From assembly GCA_964577215.1 (NCBI GenBank), contig CAZNYK010000102.1, forward strand, positions 1 through 15,347: 15,347 nt of DNA, read 5' to 3'. A model generated the notes under the pieces. The model was not told where the DNA came from, ran no database searches, and saw only the letters and a list, made by a program, of their open reading frames with translations. Every line of letters begins with the position of its first letter. Within the stretch, counting starts at the first letter, position 1. The translations under genes and the position numbers were made by a program. Of the stretch, positions 15,296-15,347 are shown one piece after another. Origin of the DNA: UBA2329 sp964577215 (lineage in GTDB: Bacteria; Bacteroidota; Bacteroidia; Chitinophagales; Saprospiraceae).

Positions 15296-15347
15296 AGGTT
15301 AAAGGTTAAAGGTTAAAGGTTAAAGGTTAAAGGTTAAAGGTTAAAGG
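15293..15347. repeat. heptamer tandem array (TAAAGGT)n at right edge
   Basis: Seven perfect copies of TAAAGGT plus six bases of an eighth run without a mismatch to the last base of the window, so the true length is unknown. The first TAA is the stop codon of the TPR gene. Because 7 is not a multiple of 3, the array places a TAA in every forward frame. Confidence 0.95.

Noticed and set aside
1..15347. CRISPR arrays, tRNA/rRNA genes, insertion sequences, toxin-antitoxin or phage-defence genes
   Set aside because: I looked for these and saw none. There are no spaced direct repeats, transposase-like or nuclease-like proteins, or terminal inverted repeats; the only arrays are the two heptamer tracts.

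Overview
The window looks like chromosomal DNA from a member of the Bacteroidota, most likely the Saprospiria/Lewinella side of the phylum (inference; no 16S or other marker gene is present). The support is: (i) exact copies of the Bacteroidota housekeeping -7 promoter box TAnnTTTG just upstream of several genes, often as TACCTTTG; (ii) little sign of Shine-Dalgarno sequences; (iii) families typical of the phylum, namely a CxxCH heme-binding (Haem_bd-like) protein, an ECF sigma factor paired with a large single-pass membrane protein, a very long secreted TPR protein, and a small secreted beta-barrel-like protein with a basic tail. Base composition is near balanced, slightly GC-rich.

Left part (1-5336). 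After a non-coding edge with a hairpin and a TTTTTCC heptamer tract come two divergent transcription units. Leftward is acetoacetyl-CoA synthetase. Rightward is a large DmdC-type acyl-CoA dehydrogenase followed after 1 nt by a metallo-beta-lactamase-fold hydrolase. Together they suggest acyl-CoA / ketone-body or branched-chain catabolism. A tiny membrane-anchored protein of unknown function converges on the hydrolase gene and overlaps its end.

Middle (5539-7908, leftward). A SulP-family anion transporter with a C-terminal STAS domain is preceded by a perfect -7 box and a Crp/Fnr-like palindrome at class II activator spacing. Upstream of it lies a RimJ/RimL-type GNAT acetyltransferase.

Right part (7976-15347). 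An ECF sigma factor overlaps (ATGA) a 568-aa membrane protein that is the likely cognate, non-canonical anti-sigma/sensor. Then come a small lipoprotein, a convergent small secreted beta-barrel-like protein, a membrane-anchored CxxCH heme-binding protein and a 1040-aa secreted TPR protein. The TPR stop codon is itself the first three bases of a TAAAGGT heptamer array that runs off the window end.

No tRNA, rRNA, CRISPR array, insertion sequence or phage gene was seen. All genes look intact. The least explained items are the sigma/membrane-sensor pair, the two edge heptamer arrays, the putative operator in front of the SulP gene, and the 82-aa membrane protein.
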